A stretch of DNA of 64,000 nt from Omphiscola glabra (taxonomy: Eukaryota; Mollusca; Gastropoda; Lymnaeidae). How positions within the stretch are numbered: position 1 is the first letter of the stretch; every line of letters starts with the position of its first letter. The position numbers and the translations under genes are program-made. The notes beneath the pieces were generated by a model. The model ran no database searches, was not told where the DNA came from, and saw only the letters and a program-made list of their open reading frames with translations. Positions 36,401 to 45,556 of this stretch are shown one piece after another. Location of the stretch: the NCBI GenBank assembly GCA_964017045.1, contig OZ024802.1, positions 33,277,802 through 33,341,801 on the forward strand, given 5' to 3'.

Positions 36401-39050
36401 TAAATTAAATGGCATGTTTTTTAATTAAATTTTTATTGGTTGATTAAATATAATGATAAAATTTGATTGGTTGGCTGATTTAGTATTTTATGTCATCTGC
36501 CATTTCATAAGATTATTTTAGAGGATGACCACACGTGCTTCATTCATTTTTATTTGTGTTTCATTAATTTTTGGATATTCTTTTCGTTGGAACCTGAAAT
36601 AAAGTGTGTAAAAGTGTATTCCATGAAAATGTAAGTTGGGTTTTCATTACTTCTTTATTTTATAATTAATTTTGGCCACTTTTCTTTGTTTTTTAAAAAA
36701 TTTTCCTACTTTTCAGGGTCAAAGCCCAGCGCCACGTTAGGTTAAGGAATGTCAAAACGCTGGTTCCGATAGAGTCAAAACCCTGTTAGGGAGAGGGTCA
36801 AAACCCTGTTAGGGAGAGGGTCAAAACCCTGTTAGGGAGAGGGTCAAAACCCTGTTAGGGAGAGGGTCAAAACCCTGTTAGGGAGGAATTTAGGGTTCAG
36901 GTTAGGGTGAGGGATAGATTTAGATCATTTTTTCATTTTTAAAAACTTTTTATTCGTAATTTTAGCAAAAACATGAGTTATTTTATTTTTCCATGGCCGC
37001 CATCTTGATTGTCCCGACCCGTGAACACGTAAAAGTTCGCGGGTCGGGGCAACCAAGATGGCGGCCATGGTAAAAAATGCGGACCCATCTCTCATAATTT
37101 ACCCATTTTCTTATTCTGATTATAAAATTTAACTGAAGATACATATTTAATCTCAGGTAAAAATGTGAGTCCAACACTAAGTGCAACAAGTCCTAGAGGA
37201 AAAATGAGCAGTCAAGGTTGTGATGGGCAAAATAAAAACTAAAGCTGCACCATCAATCATCTCACGAAGACATGTGGATGCCAATATAGAACATAGATTG
37301 AGTATCCACCAAATTTTCAGACCGAGCAATGTATAAAACGTCAGCTAACATATATGTATGTATAAATAAGCCCTATTTAAGCAGTTGAATGTGATTAAAC
37401 AAACCAAGAAATATAACAAATAAATTTTCCCCTATGCAGTAAATAAAAAAGTAGGTGACCTAGAAGAGAACAAACTATTGCCATTTCATAATTAACATAA
37501 TAGGTTATTAAAAAATTGGTTACCACTGCTATTTTACAATAGATATAATAAATGAAATTAAATCATACTCATACATGTGCATCTCTATTTGGTCCATTGT
37601 ACTCTTCATCAAATTCACCTTAATGAAAAAGAGAATAAATTATTAATTCACAGTTCTTTTGTCAGAGCTTCCCCAATAAAAACATATATCAGCCAGTGAT
37701 GAGCTAACTCCTCTCCTGATGAATCCAGAGACAATTTGCATTGTCCCCCTCCAGCCCCCCCCCCCCCCCAAACCTAACATATGAAATGAGATTAGCCATT
37801 TCATTTTCATAATACAAGATTTTTAGATTCTAAATGAGACAGTAATAAAAGAAAGTAAATGTAATCAAAATAAGAATTTTCCTTATATTATTTTACCACT
37901 CCCTAGAGCTCAGGTTTGTAACAGAAGTTCAGACAATGTGAATTGGGGTATATTTAAGGATTTGAAACAAAAAGTACACATTACATCATCACAGTTAACA
38001 TTCAGTCAATATATTAATTTATTTAATTTCACGTTGTTAATTTCAAGCTAGACTAGAAACTGGCTCAGAATAATGAGCATTTTTGAAAATCAAAATTAAT
38101 TTACAAATGAGGCTGGTCTTATGAACAAATCTGAGAAACAAATAACTAGCACACACTGCCCTGGGGTTTGCTGCCCTGGGGTTTACTGCCCTGGGGTTTG
38201 GTGTGGCTGGTCAAGTGCTGAAAACAAACGGAGATATCAAAATCCTACTAACGATATGGTGGCTTTGTGATATCTAATGTATAAAAACGTACTTTTCAGC
38301 TTTTCAAAATGTGGGATCAGGTACGATTGCTTCAATTCAGAATCACCAAGACATTTTATCAAGCAGTCAAACCATCCATCATATCGTGTCATGAGATCCA
38401 ACAAATCCATGTTAATGTCCTCATCTATTTTATGGGTCATATCCTTACGAATACGAGCCTGTCAAAGAATATTTTAAAAATGCATTAATATTTTAGTTTC
38501 CAGAAAATATTAAGTTTGGGAGATCAATTTCAGTGCTTTTATATAATATTTTAAGCTCAAATTTGGACATAACTTTAAGTTATAAGAAGAAATTTTTTGA
38601 TGGAAAATTTAAACTGATACTTGATCAATTTACTTTTAAAAGCATGTACTATTTTTAATGGAATTTTAATATGCAAATGTATGTAGTACTTAAGTTGATT
38701 TAGTGTACTGTAACTTACTTTATTAGAAATAAATGTGGCAATATGAATGAATTTGTTAAAAGCCAAAATCTGGCAAGTAGATACATGAGACGACCAGCAA
38801 ACCTTTTTTTTAATTTCGATTTATAAATATTAGAATAAAAGAAAACAAAAATGGAAGACAGGTTTGGCAATATCATACAATGAGAAAAAGATTAGGCACT
38901 TACAATATCTGAATCTGTAAGAACATTGGTGCCATACTTAGGGATCAGCATTACAAAATTTGCTGGGACTATTTTTGCAATGAACAATTTTTGGATTTTC
39001 TTCTTTAGACCTCTGTTGTATTCTATAACTTCAAGAGCATTTGTTGCCAT
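32682..39050 (-). CDS. Gene A: CARD plus four JAZ/U1-type zinc fingers (7 coding exons)
   Basis: Spliced gene rebuilt from splice sites: coding exons 38904-39050, 38293-38458, 37575-37618, 35551-35626, 34377-34654, 34103-34178 and 32682-33415 (minus strand). All introns are GT-AG; intron phases run 0,1,0,1,0,1 and the total is 1521 nt, giving 506 residues plus stop. Residues 1 to about 105 form a CARD-like fold with RIG-I/MDA5-style signatures (KIVPANF..LIPKYG, VLTDSDI, YDGWFDCLIKCLGD). Four C2H2 fingers with C-x2-C-x12-H-x5-H spacing follow, one in exon 5 and three in exon 7, each followed by basic residues as in ZNF346/JAZ dsRNA-binding fingers. No helicase, protease or membrane segment is seen. 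The start is the ATG matching the paralogues, just downstream of a 5'UTR splice acceptor. Known: JAZ fingers bind dsRNA and RLR CARDs recruit adaptors. Inferred: a cytoplasmic or nuclear RNA-responsive signalling protein. It could instead be a non-immune RNA-binding protein. Confidence 0.85.
33500..33600. mobile_element. Fragment of a GGGGTCGTTCGCAAATTATGTCACGC-type DNA transposon end
   Basis: aaggggtcgttcgcaaatta followed by tgtcacgc and a G-run resembles the terminal repeat at 41059. It lies in gene A intron 6. The other end was not found. Confidence 0.4.
34103..34178 (-). CDS. Gene A exon 6: linker exon, second copy
   Basis: 76 nt, TTVTRHLEEPKMKDVENDIV then LPIKG, with a TTTCAG acceptor and a GTAAGC donor. 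Same length and phases as exon 4 and recognisably homologous to it. Confidence 0.8.
34377..34654 (-). CDS. Gene A exon 5: zinc finger 1
   Basis: 278 nt from a TTTTTCAG acceptor to an AAA|GTAAGT donor. An Ala/Gly-rich N-terminal part holds a short in-frame duplication (GADAVG twice). The conserved lead-in SDGQWSFENGRGQC and the finger CYVC-x12-H-LTGIK-H-LKKAGQW follow. Splice phase fits exon 4 and exon 6. Confidence 0.85.
35122..35362. repeat. 41-bp minisatellite in gene A intron 4
   Basis: Six copies of a unit with aatttgaatgtgatttaaga and taccttatcaaatactgctgt. Confidence 0.9.
35551..35626 (-). CDS. Gene A exon 4: linker exon, first copy
   Basis: 76 nt after TTTTCAG and before GTAAGC: TTEPKLLDEPNGNEIESDFV then LPLTR. 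It is paralogous to exon 6 of the same gene (same length and phase, shared ending VLP), so it is half of an internally duplicated two-exon module. Confidence 0.8.
36768..36884. repeat. 23-bp minisatellite in gene A intron 3
   Basis: Five copies of gggagagggtcaaaaccctg plus tta. Contains one TTAGGG per unit but is not telomeric repeat. Confidence 0.85.
36985..37077. repeat. 93-bp near-perfect palindrome in gene A intron 3
   Basis: Arms of about 40 bp (tttttccatggccgccatct... and its complement ...agatggcggccatggtaaaa) around a short acgtaaaa loop. Each arm carries AAGATGGCGGCC, a good match to the YY1 binding consensus. GC-rich against an AT-rich intron. Could be a foldback element or a regulatory hairpin. 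Confidence 0.8.
37575..37618 (-). CDS. Gene A exon 3: short acidic linker
   Basis: A 44-nt exon (SEFDEEYNGPNRDAH) between a TTAAG acceptor and a GTATGA donor. Genes B and C also have a 44-nt exon here with the same phase and a related N-terminal pattern, which supports an exon this small. Confidence 0.75.
38158..38202. repeat. 14-bp repeat, three copies
   Basis: ctgccctggggttt repeated, in gene A intron 2 close to exon 2. Confidence 0.7.
38293..38458 (-). CDS. Gene A exon 2: second half of CARD
   Basis: 166 nt between a TTTGACAG acceptor and a GTACGT donor, entering in phase 0 and leaving in phase 1. It reads ARIRKDMTHKIDEDINMDLL, then RYDGWFDCLIKCLGDSELKQ. The GWF motif followed by a hydrophobic helix matches the C-terminal half of RIG-I/MDA5 CARDs. 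Exon 2 of gene B is identical in length and phase. Confidence 0.85.
38904..39050 (-). CDS. Gene A exon 1: first half of CARD
   Basis: 147 nt, 49 codons, starting MATNALEVIEYNRGL and ending NVLTDSDI immediately before a GTAAGT donor. It carries the KIQKLFIAKIVPANF helix pair typical of the first half of an RLR-type CARD. Exon 1 of gene B is also exactly 147 nt. An AG acceptor at 39070-39071 lies 19 nt upstream of the ATG. Confidence 0.85.
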
Positions 39051-39071
39051 GTTGAAATAATAATTGAAACT
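39051..39071 (-). other. Conserved 5'UTR splice acceptors upstream of the three ATGs
   Basis: Gene A has CTTACAG|TTTC with the exon resuming at 39069. Gene B has a T-run followed by ACAG with the exon at 22626, and gene C has CCTTTTAAAG with the exon at 4186. In each case a short 5'UTR piece precedes the ATG, so transcription probably starts in an unseen non-coding exon further right. No promoter could be located. Confidence 0.45.
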
Positions 39072-39165
39072 GTAAGGGTAAACAGATAACAAAATTCATG
39101 TTATTCATTGTGAGAGTATTTTACATTTGGGATGGGAGCAAGTGCATTTTTTCCTCAAGTTATTA

Positions 39166-39295
39166 TGAGTTGAATGACTGATGTTTTCACTGACTGATGT
39201 TTTCACTGACTGATGTTTTCACTGACTGATGTTTTCACTGACTGATGTTTTCACTGACTGATGTTTTCACTGACTGATATTTTCACTTACTGATG
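39166..39295. repeat. 16-bp minisatellite upstream of gene A
   Basis: Eight copies of tgactgatgttttcac. The stretch from 39300 to 40060 is AT-rich with nothing recognised. Confidence 0.9.
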
Positions 39296-40064
39296 TTTGG
39301 GCCTGACTTTGAAAATATGACTACATTATTTGCATTGACAGGTTTTTTTTCATTGGATAGATATTAGAGTTTTTTTTAACAGAGCCATTTTGAAAAATAG
39401 CTTATTGTTTAAGGCCATTTGAAATAGAATATATTTATCGACTGAAGGACTTGGATATCTGTAGTTGTAATATTCTTTTATGAATACCTAAATGCAATTA
39501 TTTCCTAAACAATTGTTTGACAATTTGTGATTCTTATTCCTATGAAGCCAGGCCATAAACAAATGCCTTATAGTTATAGGGCCCAAAAGTTGTATGTTTT
39601 CTGTGACTAGTGTGTGGAGGACCCAACCATAAACAACTTTGTTCTGCCTCATGAATCTTTAAAAAAAAAAAAAGTAACAGAAGATAAAAAATAAGGGGGG
39701 AAGATGGCTTGAGCCCTGGTACTCAGTGACTCACTCACCTAAATCCATCAATGGGCTGTGTTGGCCTAGGATTTGCTCATCATTTGCAAACTTAACACTA
39801 AATTATTCTATAATTTATATTTGCCTACCAATGACAATATTTATTCCAAAAATAAATGTGGATTATAATATTCGCTTTCAATATGATATCTCATAAAAGT
39901 TAATAAAAGTGGCACAGTAAAGTACAATGTAATAATAAATAATAAATACTAACTTGCAAAACTTGTAAATGAAACTGACAGTGTTTTTTTTTTTTTTTTT
40001 TATGTGAATTAATCTCTTAATATAAGGTATAGACTACAAACAACACGTAAGTTACAAATTTTTG

Positions 40065-40344
40065 CAATTCTCCGAACTCCAGTGCCAAATTCAAAACACC
40101 AGTAAAATGCATCGAATGAGCAGTTACTTTGGCAGTTCAATAATGTTTTACCAAGTACATAGTCAAATGTGATAATAGTCACTCAACAAATTCAAGTACT
40201 GTCCGGAAACGTGTTCTTTGTGGCTATAGCACCACTGGAAACCACACAAGTACCTTGGAAACATGCCAATTTACAATGAAAAACTGCTCATTCAATGCCA
40301 TCTACTAGGGTTTTGAATTTGGTACCGGTGTTCAGGGGATTAAC
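40065..40344. mobile_element. MITE-like element with about 55-bp inverted termini
   Basis: The left end (ctccagtgccaaattcaaaa ... gaatgagcagtt) reappears inverted at the right end (aactgctcattcaatg ... ggttttgaatttggta) with roughly 80% identity by eye. About 280 bp, no coding capacity, target duplication unclear. Confidence 0.65.
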
Positions 40345-41369
40345 CAAATTTTGACAGTGACAGATACTTCACTTGTAACAGTACATGAGTACAGGAACAG
40401 GAACAGGTTTTCATAAACTTCTGTGTCAATACACTTTATACACACACTTAATTTTTTCATAGTCAAATGATTCACATCACATTACTAATTTAGTATTTTC
40501 ACATTTTTAGACTTTACGCTACTTATTTAAAATTAATCTTATTATGTTATATTGTATGTGATACGTGCGAGTACCCCGACCGGTATCGAAAGAACTCCAC
40601 TACGTCTACTGTAGTTCAGGTCAATTAGTAATGAAAGATATTTAAAAAAAAAACAATAAAAATTTAAAAAAACTACATTCCCTACTCTGGTAAACAAGTG
40701 ACTCAGTCAGAAAACATTATATCAATTTTTAAAATAAGTATCATTTTATTTTCAAAGAACGTACAGATGTCAAGAGGGGGTTCCTAGAATGTTTAAAAAT
40801 AAGGCTTGAACTTGGAGAGCGGAAGTTGCTGTATTATTTCTTTTTCACAAATTTCCGATTTATGCTTGTTTCAGTTTCATTATCAAAATTCACTTCTTCT
40901 ATGCTAACTTTAAAGAAAGAGAAATACGGTTTTCAAAAATGTAAATATATATTTGAAAGTTCTTTCCCTTGGCATGAAGTAAAATGTATATGAAAGGGGA
41001 AGGCTATTGGAGTTCGCGCTGTCCAGGGGGGGAACTCATGGTGGTGACTGGGGGGGGGGGGGCCATCCATAAATGACGTCACGCAATTTTTGCCTATTTT
41101 TGACCCCCCCTCCCCCCATCGTCACAAATCGTCACAAAAAGTTAGACCCCCCCCCCCTAAAATATAACGTCACAAATCTCTACACCCCCCTCTCTATAAA
41201 GAGTCCCTGTGTCCACTATTGTCCTTTACAAACCCTTTAGAGAGTCACCTCCCGTGGATATCAAATTACAGCACCTGTGTAAAAAAACACTTCACTAGAA
41301 CAGTGGTTCTTATCCAGTGGTAAAAGTACCTCCCCAGCACTGAGGTGTGGTAGACCAGAAAAGTGCATT

Positions 41370-41938
41370 CAGTGGCGTAGCTAGATGGGTGCAGACCGCA
41401 CGGGAGTGAAACCATCTCAGGGGGTGACATCAAATTGAAAAATTGCGTATTTCCAGAGTACACACTGCTCGGCCTAATCGAAATCCACAAAAGGTTTACA
41501 TATGACGCGTACATTTTCCACCCATGTAACCAATAAAAATGCGTTTTTAATTAAAAGTTCAAAGTTGATGCGTCAGCAATTAGGTTACCTTATTATTAAG
41601 TCAGAAACACGTCGTTTTGACCATGTTTCAACGCCGAATGGAGTGTTCGTTAACTTTTGTAAGTGACATTAATCTATAGGCTACCGGTATTCATCTAAAT
41701 TCTGAGAAATAAAACTATCCTTTGATAACAATGAGTGATTCTAAATACATGTCACAGTTCTTAAATACAATTACCTCAAGGCCTTCAATTAATTTTTTTT
41801 TTGTTCTTGTATTTGTTATACTGTGGACTAAGTTTAACAAGAAGAATTACATAGTGGAAAGGGTGTGTGTGTGTGGGGGGGGGGGGTGAGACTATGAGCT
41901 TACCGGACCGTGTGACACCAACCCTAGCTACGCCACTG
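41370..41938. mobile_element. Inner hAT-like element (CAGTGGCGTAGCTAG termini)
   Basis: Starts cagtggcgtagctagatggg and ends accctagctacgccactg, about 569 bp. Same terminal family as 22768 and 26217. The putative target duplication is weak (agtgcatt, attgtaat). Third level of nesting. Confidence 0.65.
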
Positions 41939-41989
41939 ATTGTAATTGCTGCAATTGCTAACTGTTACTGCTTTCTTTTGAATTAGTTT

Positions 41990-42412
41990 GTGTGCATTTT
42001 GATTACAGCAGTAAATGTTTTTCTTGTGCATTTTGATTACAGCAGTAAATGTTTTTCTTGTGAATTTTGATTACAGCAGTAAATGTTTTTCTTGTGAATT
42101 TTGATTACAGCAGTAAATGTTTTTCTTGTGCATTTTGATTACAGCAGTAAATGTTTTTCTTGTGCATTTTGATTACAGCAGTAAATGTTTTTCTTGTGCA
42201 TTTTGATTACAGCAGTAAATGTTTTTCTTGTGCATTTTGATTACAGCAGTAAATGTTTTTCTTGTGCATTTTGATTACAGCAGTAAATGTTTTTCTTGTG
42301 CATTTTGATTACAGCAGTAAATGTTTTTCTTGTGCATTTTGATTACAGCAGTAAATGTTTTTCTTGTGCATTTTGATTACAGCAGTAAATGTTTTTCTTG
42401 TGCATTTTGTCG
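41990..42412. repeat. 34-bp minisatellite inside the nested element
   Basis: About 12 almost identical copies of gtgcattttgattacagcag plus taaatgtttttctt. Confidence 0.95.
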
Positions 42413-43061
42413 GCGCATTGCTTTTAATGGTAATTTTTTCCATTGTCTATAAAGTTAATTAAAGAAATAAAACTAAGATAACTAAATTGGTTAATTATTG
42501 TTAATTTTAGTACAATATAACTTATACGTTGGGGTGTGTGTTTAAAACGGAGTGGGCCTGTAGCCCTGTAAAAAATGTTAAGAATCCCTGCCCTAGAGCA
42601 TTTACTAAGATACGACCACCTCTCTCCCCCACCCTGTCACGGTCAACCATTTGTTATCCTTCCACCCCACTTCCTGTGGTTGCCGTGGAATGCGAATTCT
42701 ATGACTCCAGTGTCCGTCTTTAGCCATAAATTCTCACAGATGTCATTGCAACTACACCCAGAGTTTCCTCCTATTTGGCGTCTTGTAATTTGATCTGAGT
42801 CTGCTTGGACCTCGCATACCTGCACGGATTCTCTCAGTGATAGCAGTTTAAAAATAAAATGATGGTTGTTGTATAAATGAATATGTTAAAAATGTATGTA
42901 TTTTAGCGTTATTAAGTGCATTTATTTACTACAATATTCTACTTTTCATGTGACGTCACATTGCTTGAGGGGCCCCCCTCCCCCTCGTCACACATCGTCA
43001 CAAAAATCGGACCCCCCCTCCCCCCTAGACGCGTGACGTCATTTATGGATGGCCCCTGGGG

Positions 43062-43165
43062 GAACTCATGGTGGTGACTGGGGGAACTCATGGTGGTGAC
43101 TGGGGGAACTCATGGTGGTGACTGGGGAAACTCATGGTGGTGACTTGGGGAACTCTTGGTGGTGA
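43062..43165. repeat. 22-bp repeat, continuing the target of the 2-kb transposon
   Basis: Five copies of ctgggggaactcatggtggt plus ga; one further copy sits left of the transposon at 41026-41050. Confidence 0.85.
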
Positions 43166-43299
43166 GAGGGATATCGAGGAAATGACGTCACCCGTTTCAT
43201 CAATAAATAACATAATGGCACAGGCATTCTATATTATATGCCAAAAAAGTAGTAGTGTGGAGAGCGAAGGGGCGGTCAATACTGGGTAACATATCGTGG

Positions 43300-43398
43300 C
43301 TAATGGGGAACGTTATGTGGCTACTTGGGAACCTATCGTGGCTACTGGGAACGTATCATGGCTACTGGGGAACGTATCATGGCTACTGGGGAAAGTAT
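43300..43398. repeat. About 21-bp repeat
   Basis: Four to five copies of ggctactggggaacgtatca with small changes. Confidence 0.75.
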
Positions 43399-43507
43399 GG
43401 TAGCGCCTGAATGTAAACAATCTCTTATATATTCGGGTTTGTCCTGCTTCCTTTCACAACCGATCCTCCCCCAACTCCACGTGTTCTATATTAAGAGTCC
43501 TGAATGA

Positions 43508-43575
43508 AAACAACTGTGCTGTGAAGACAACTGTGATGTGAAGACAATTGTGATGTGAAGACAACTGTGATGCAG
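43508..43575. repeat. 17-bp repeat, four copies
   Basis: acaactgtgatgtgaag units. Confidence 0.8.
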
Positions 43576-43904
43576 CCAACGTTCATGCGTGTCCTCTACA
43601 TTCCGTTCAGGTTAATTTTAGTTAGGGGCAATCGACTATTACAATACGCAATATCCACCGGTAGGGTGTAGGACTATCTGGAAGCCTTTTGTTTAAAGGC
43701 AGGCATATATTCTAGATAAATAGAAGTTAATTATATTTTATTATTTTATTTTGTGTGTAACACTTGGACCCACCGTGTATTTTCTCAAAATAACCGGATC
43801 CTGTGTTAAAAAAACAACTGCCCCCGGTTAAGTCCTAGTGACGCAGTGTTTAGGTTTAGGGCCATTTCCAAATAATGCATTATAGAATAGCTCAGATATT
43901 CAGA

Positions 43905-44082
43905 TAAACCCCAATCAACAAACAGTCAATCTCACCAATCAACAAACAGTCAATCTCACCAATAAACAAACAGCCAATCTCACCAATCAACAAACAGTCA
44001 ATCTCACCAATCCACAAACAGCCAATCTCACCAATAAACAAACAGCCAATCTCACCAATCCACAAACAGTCAATCTCACCAA
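43905..44082. repeat. 24-bp minisatellite
   Basis: Seven copies of aatcaacaaacagtcaatct plus cacc. Confidence 0.9.
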
Positions 44083-44089
44083 TTGGTCA

Positions 44090-44930
44090 TTTATCATATA
44101 CATTATAAATGTACTTACATTCAACATTTTAGTCTTCTAATATTTGAGAACCTTTGAACATGATAGGGTTGTAAAAAAATGGGTGGCCCGTGGGGGTGGT
44201 TTGGGGGTGGTTTGGAGGTGGGGTTGGTATTAAAAAGTTTTTATATTAATAATGAGATGAATGGTTTGAGGAATAAACCATTACATGTACAGTTACAATT
44301 ACATTTACAGTTACATTTACAATACAACAGAAAAGCAAACTGACTGAACTCCATCTATGTCTCAAATCAATGTTTCCTCACCCGCCCGCCCCTCCACCAT
44401 TTATTTACCTTCTGGTACGCCCCTCTCCCACCATCTGGAAAGCTTTGAATTCTTTTCAATAATTCGTCATTATAAAATGGTCCAACAATGACGTGGACTT
44501 TATCTAAACTGTCAAAGCAAGATCTCTAGATTTACACCTAGCTTAGATGTCTTGGAAATAAAGGGGGCGGGGACATACACATAAAAATAACAACAAACAC
44601 ACACATACACACAAACACATGCTGATGCTCCAGTCACTAAGACTAAGAGTAGACAAGCTCGTGCTTGCCTGCTCAGCGCCGGTAACTCTTGTCGCGAGTT
44701 GAGCAGACGACCCAGGTATGCATGAGTAACGGGGGGGAGGGGGGGTGTAACACTTAGTGCCCACACTTCTCTCTCCAGTTTTCTCAGTGCTCAAGTACGC
44801 TAGGAATGCCACCAGCTGATGACATACCAGTGTTTACCACACATCACAAAATTTGATTCGCAATTTTTTTTTTTGCTTGTTTAAAGAAAACAATTAAATA
44901 CAACGTTCCAACACAAACATTTCCCTTGAA
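44090..44930. other. Intergenic, no gene recognised
   Basis: Contains G-runs and short (ca)n-like stretches near 44590. Frames here look random. Confidence 0.4.
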
Positions 44931-44935
44931 CATAA

Positions 44936-45109
44936 TCCTGCACAACTCAAAATGTAAGGTGGGCCGTAATACTTTATGAAAAACCTGTGCGGGCCAAAAG
45001 AAAATAGGACGTGGGAAAAGCTATTAAGAAAATAAGAAGAATAAAGAATATTTCGTTACTTGGCGGGCCGCAGAGTGGTTACTGGCGGGCCGCCTGTTGT
45101 GTAGGCCTG
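44936..45109. mobile_element. Dispersed repeat, copy 2 (CAGGCCTACACAAC family)
   Basis: Left part matches 24632-24725. The right end, gcctgttgtgtaggcctg, is the inverse of the left terminus, so this is a short terminal-inverted-repeat element rich in cgggccgc. A third terminus-like match begins at 51581 (caggcctgcataacatacgg). Confidence 0.6.
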
Positions 45110-45556
45110 TCCAGGAGCATGGGATGATTTGAATCTCCACCCCACCCCCAAAACGTCGAAAACTTAGAAACTAACAAACATGTCAATGTCACACAGTATG
45201 AGCACATTGTATTCTAAACTTGACCTAACTAATAGGGACAACATACGCTGATAGAAAGTGTAATAAATTCGGCCCAACAGAAAATTTACAAAATCATCTG
45301 TGGAGTTGAAACTATGTTTTTTTTCCTATTGCCGTTTTTTCATTATTTTAAACTAGATGGGTAAAATGAATGTGAAAAATCATCTCCAGCACACCAAATG
45401 TCATGTTTTTCTTAAAATTCTCTTTAGATGAGGTTTTAGATGGAAGTCCTGATGATGAAATAATTATCTCATAGTATTAGTAACAGTACTGAAAGAAAAG
45501 ACAAACATATTTCCTTCTTGTCGTCTGTAAATATAGTTCTCCTGAAAGAAACTTAA

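Larger units (their letters stand above)
41301..42590. mobile_element. hAT-like element nested in the 2-kb element
   Basis: Starts cagtggttcttatcc and ends tgttaagaatccctg, imperfect inverted termini. Flanks cactagaa and ccctagag match at 6 of 8 bases. No transposase frame seen. Confidence 0.5.
41059..43056. mobile_element. 2-kb DNA transposon with perfect 26-bp terminal inverted repeats
   Basis: ggggccatccataaatgacg plus tcacgc at 41059-41084 is repeated in exact inverse at 43031-43056. Subterminal G/C runs and repeated cgtcacaaatcgtcacaaa occur at both ends. No transposase frame remains, as the interior is filled by later insertions and a minisatellite. Outer flanks on both sides carry ggggaactcatggtggtgac, so it landed in a 22-bp repeat. 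The termini resemble widespread GACGTCA-bearing MITEs (possibly ISL2EU/IS4EU class; not verified). Confidence 0.65.

Noticed and set aside
36768..36884. Interstitial telomere (TTAGGG)
   Set aside because: TTAGGG occurs only once per 23-bp unit and is not itself tandem, so this is an ordinary minisatellite.
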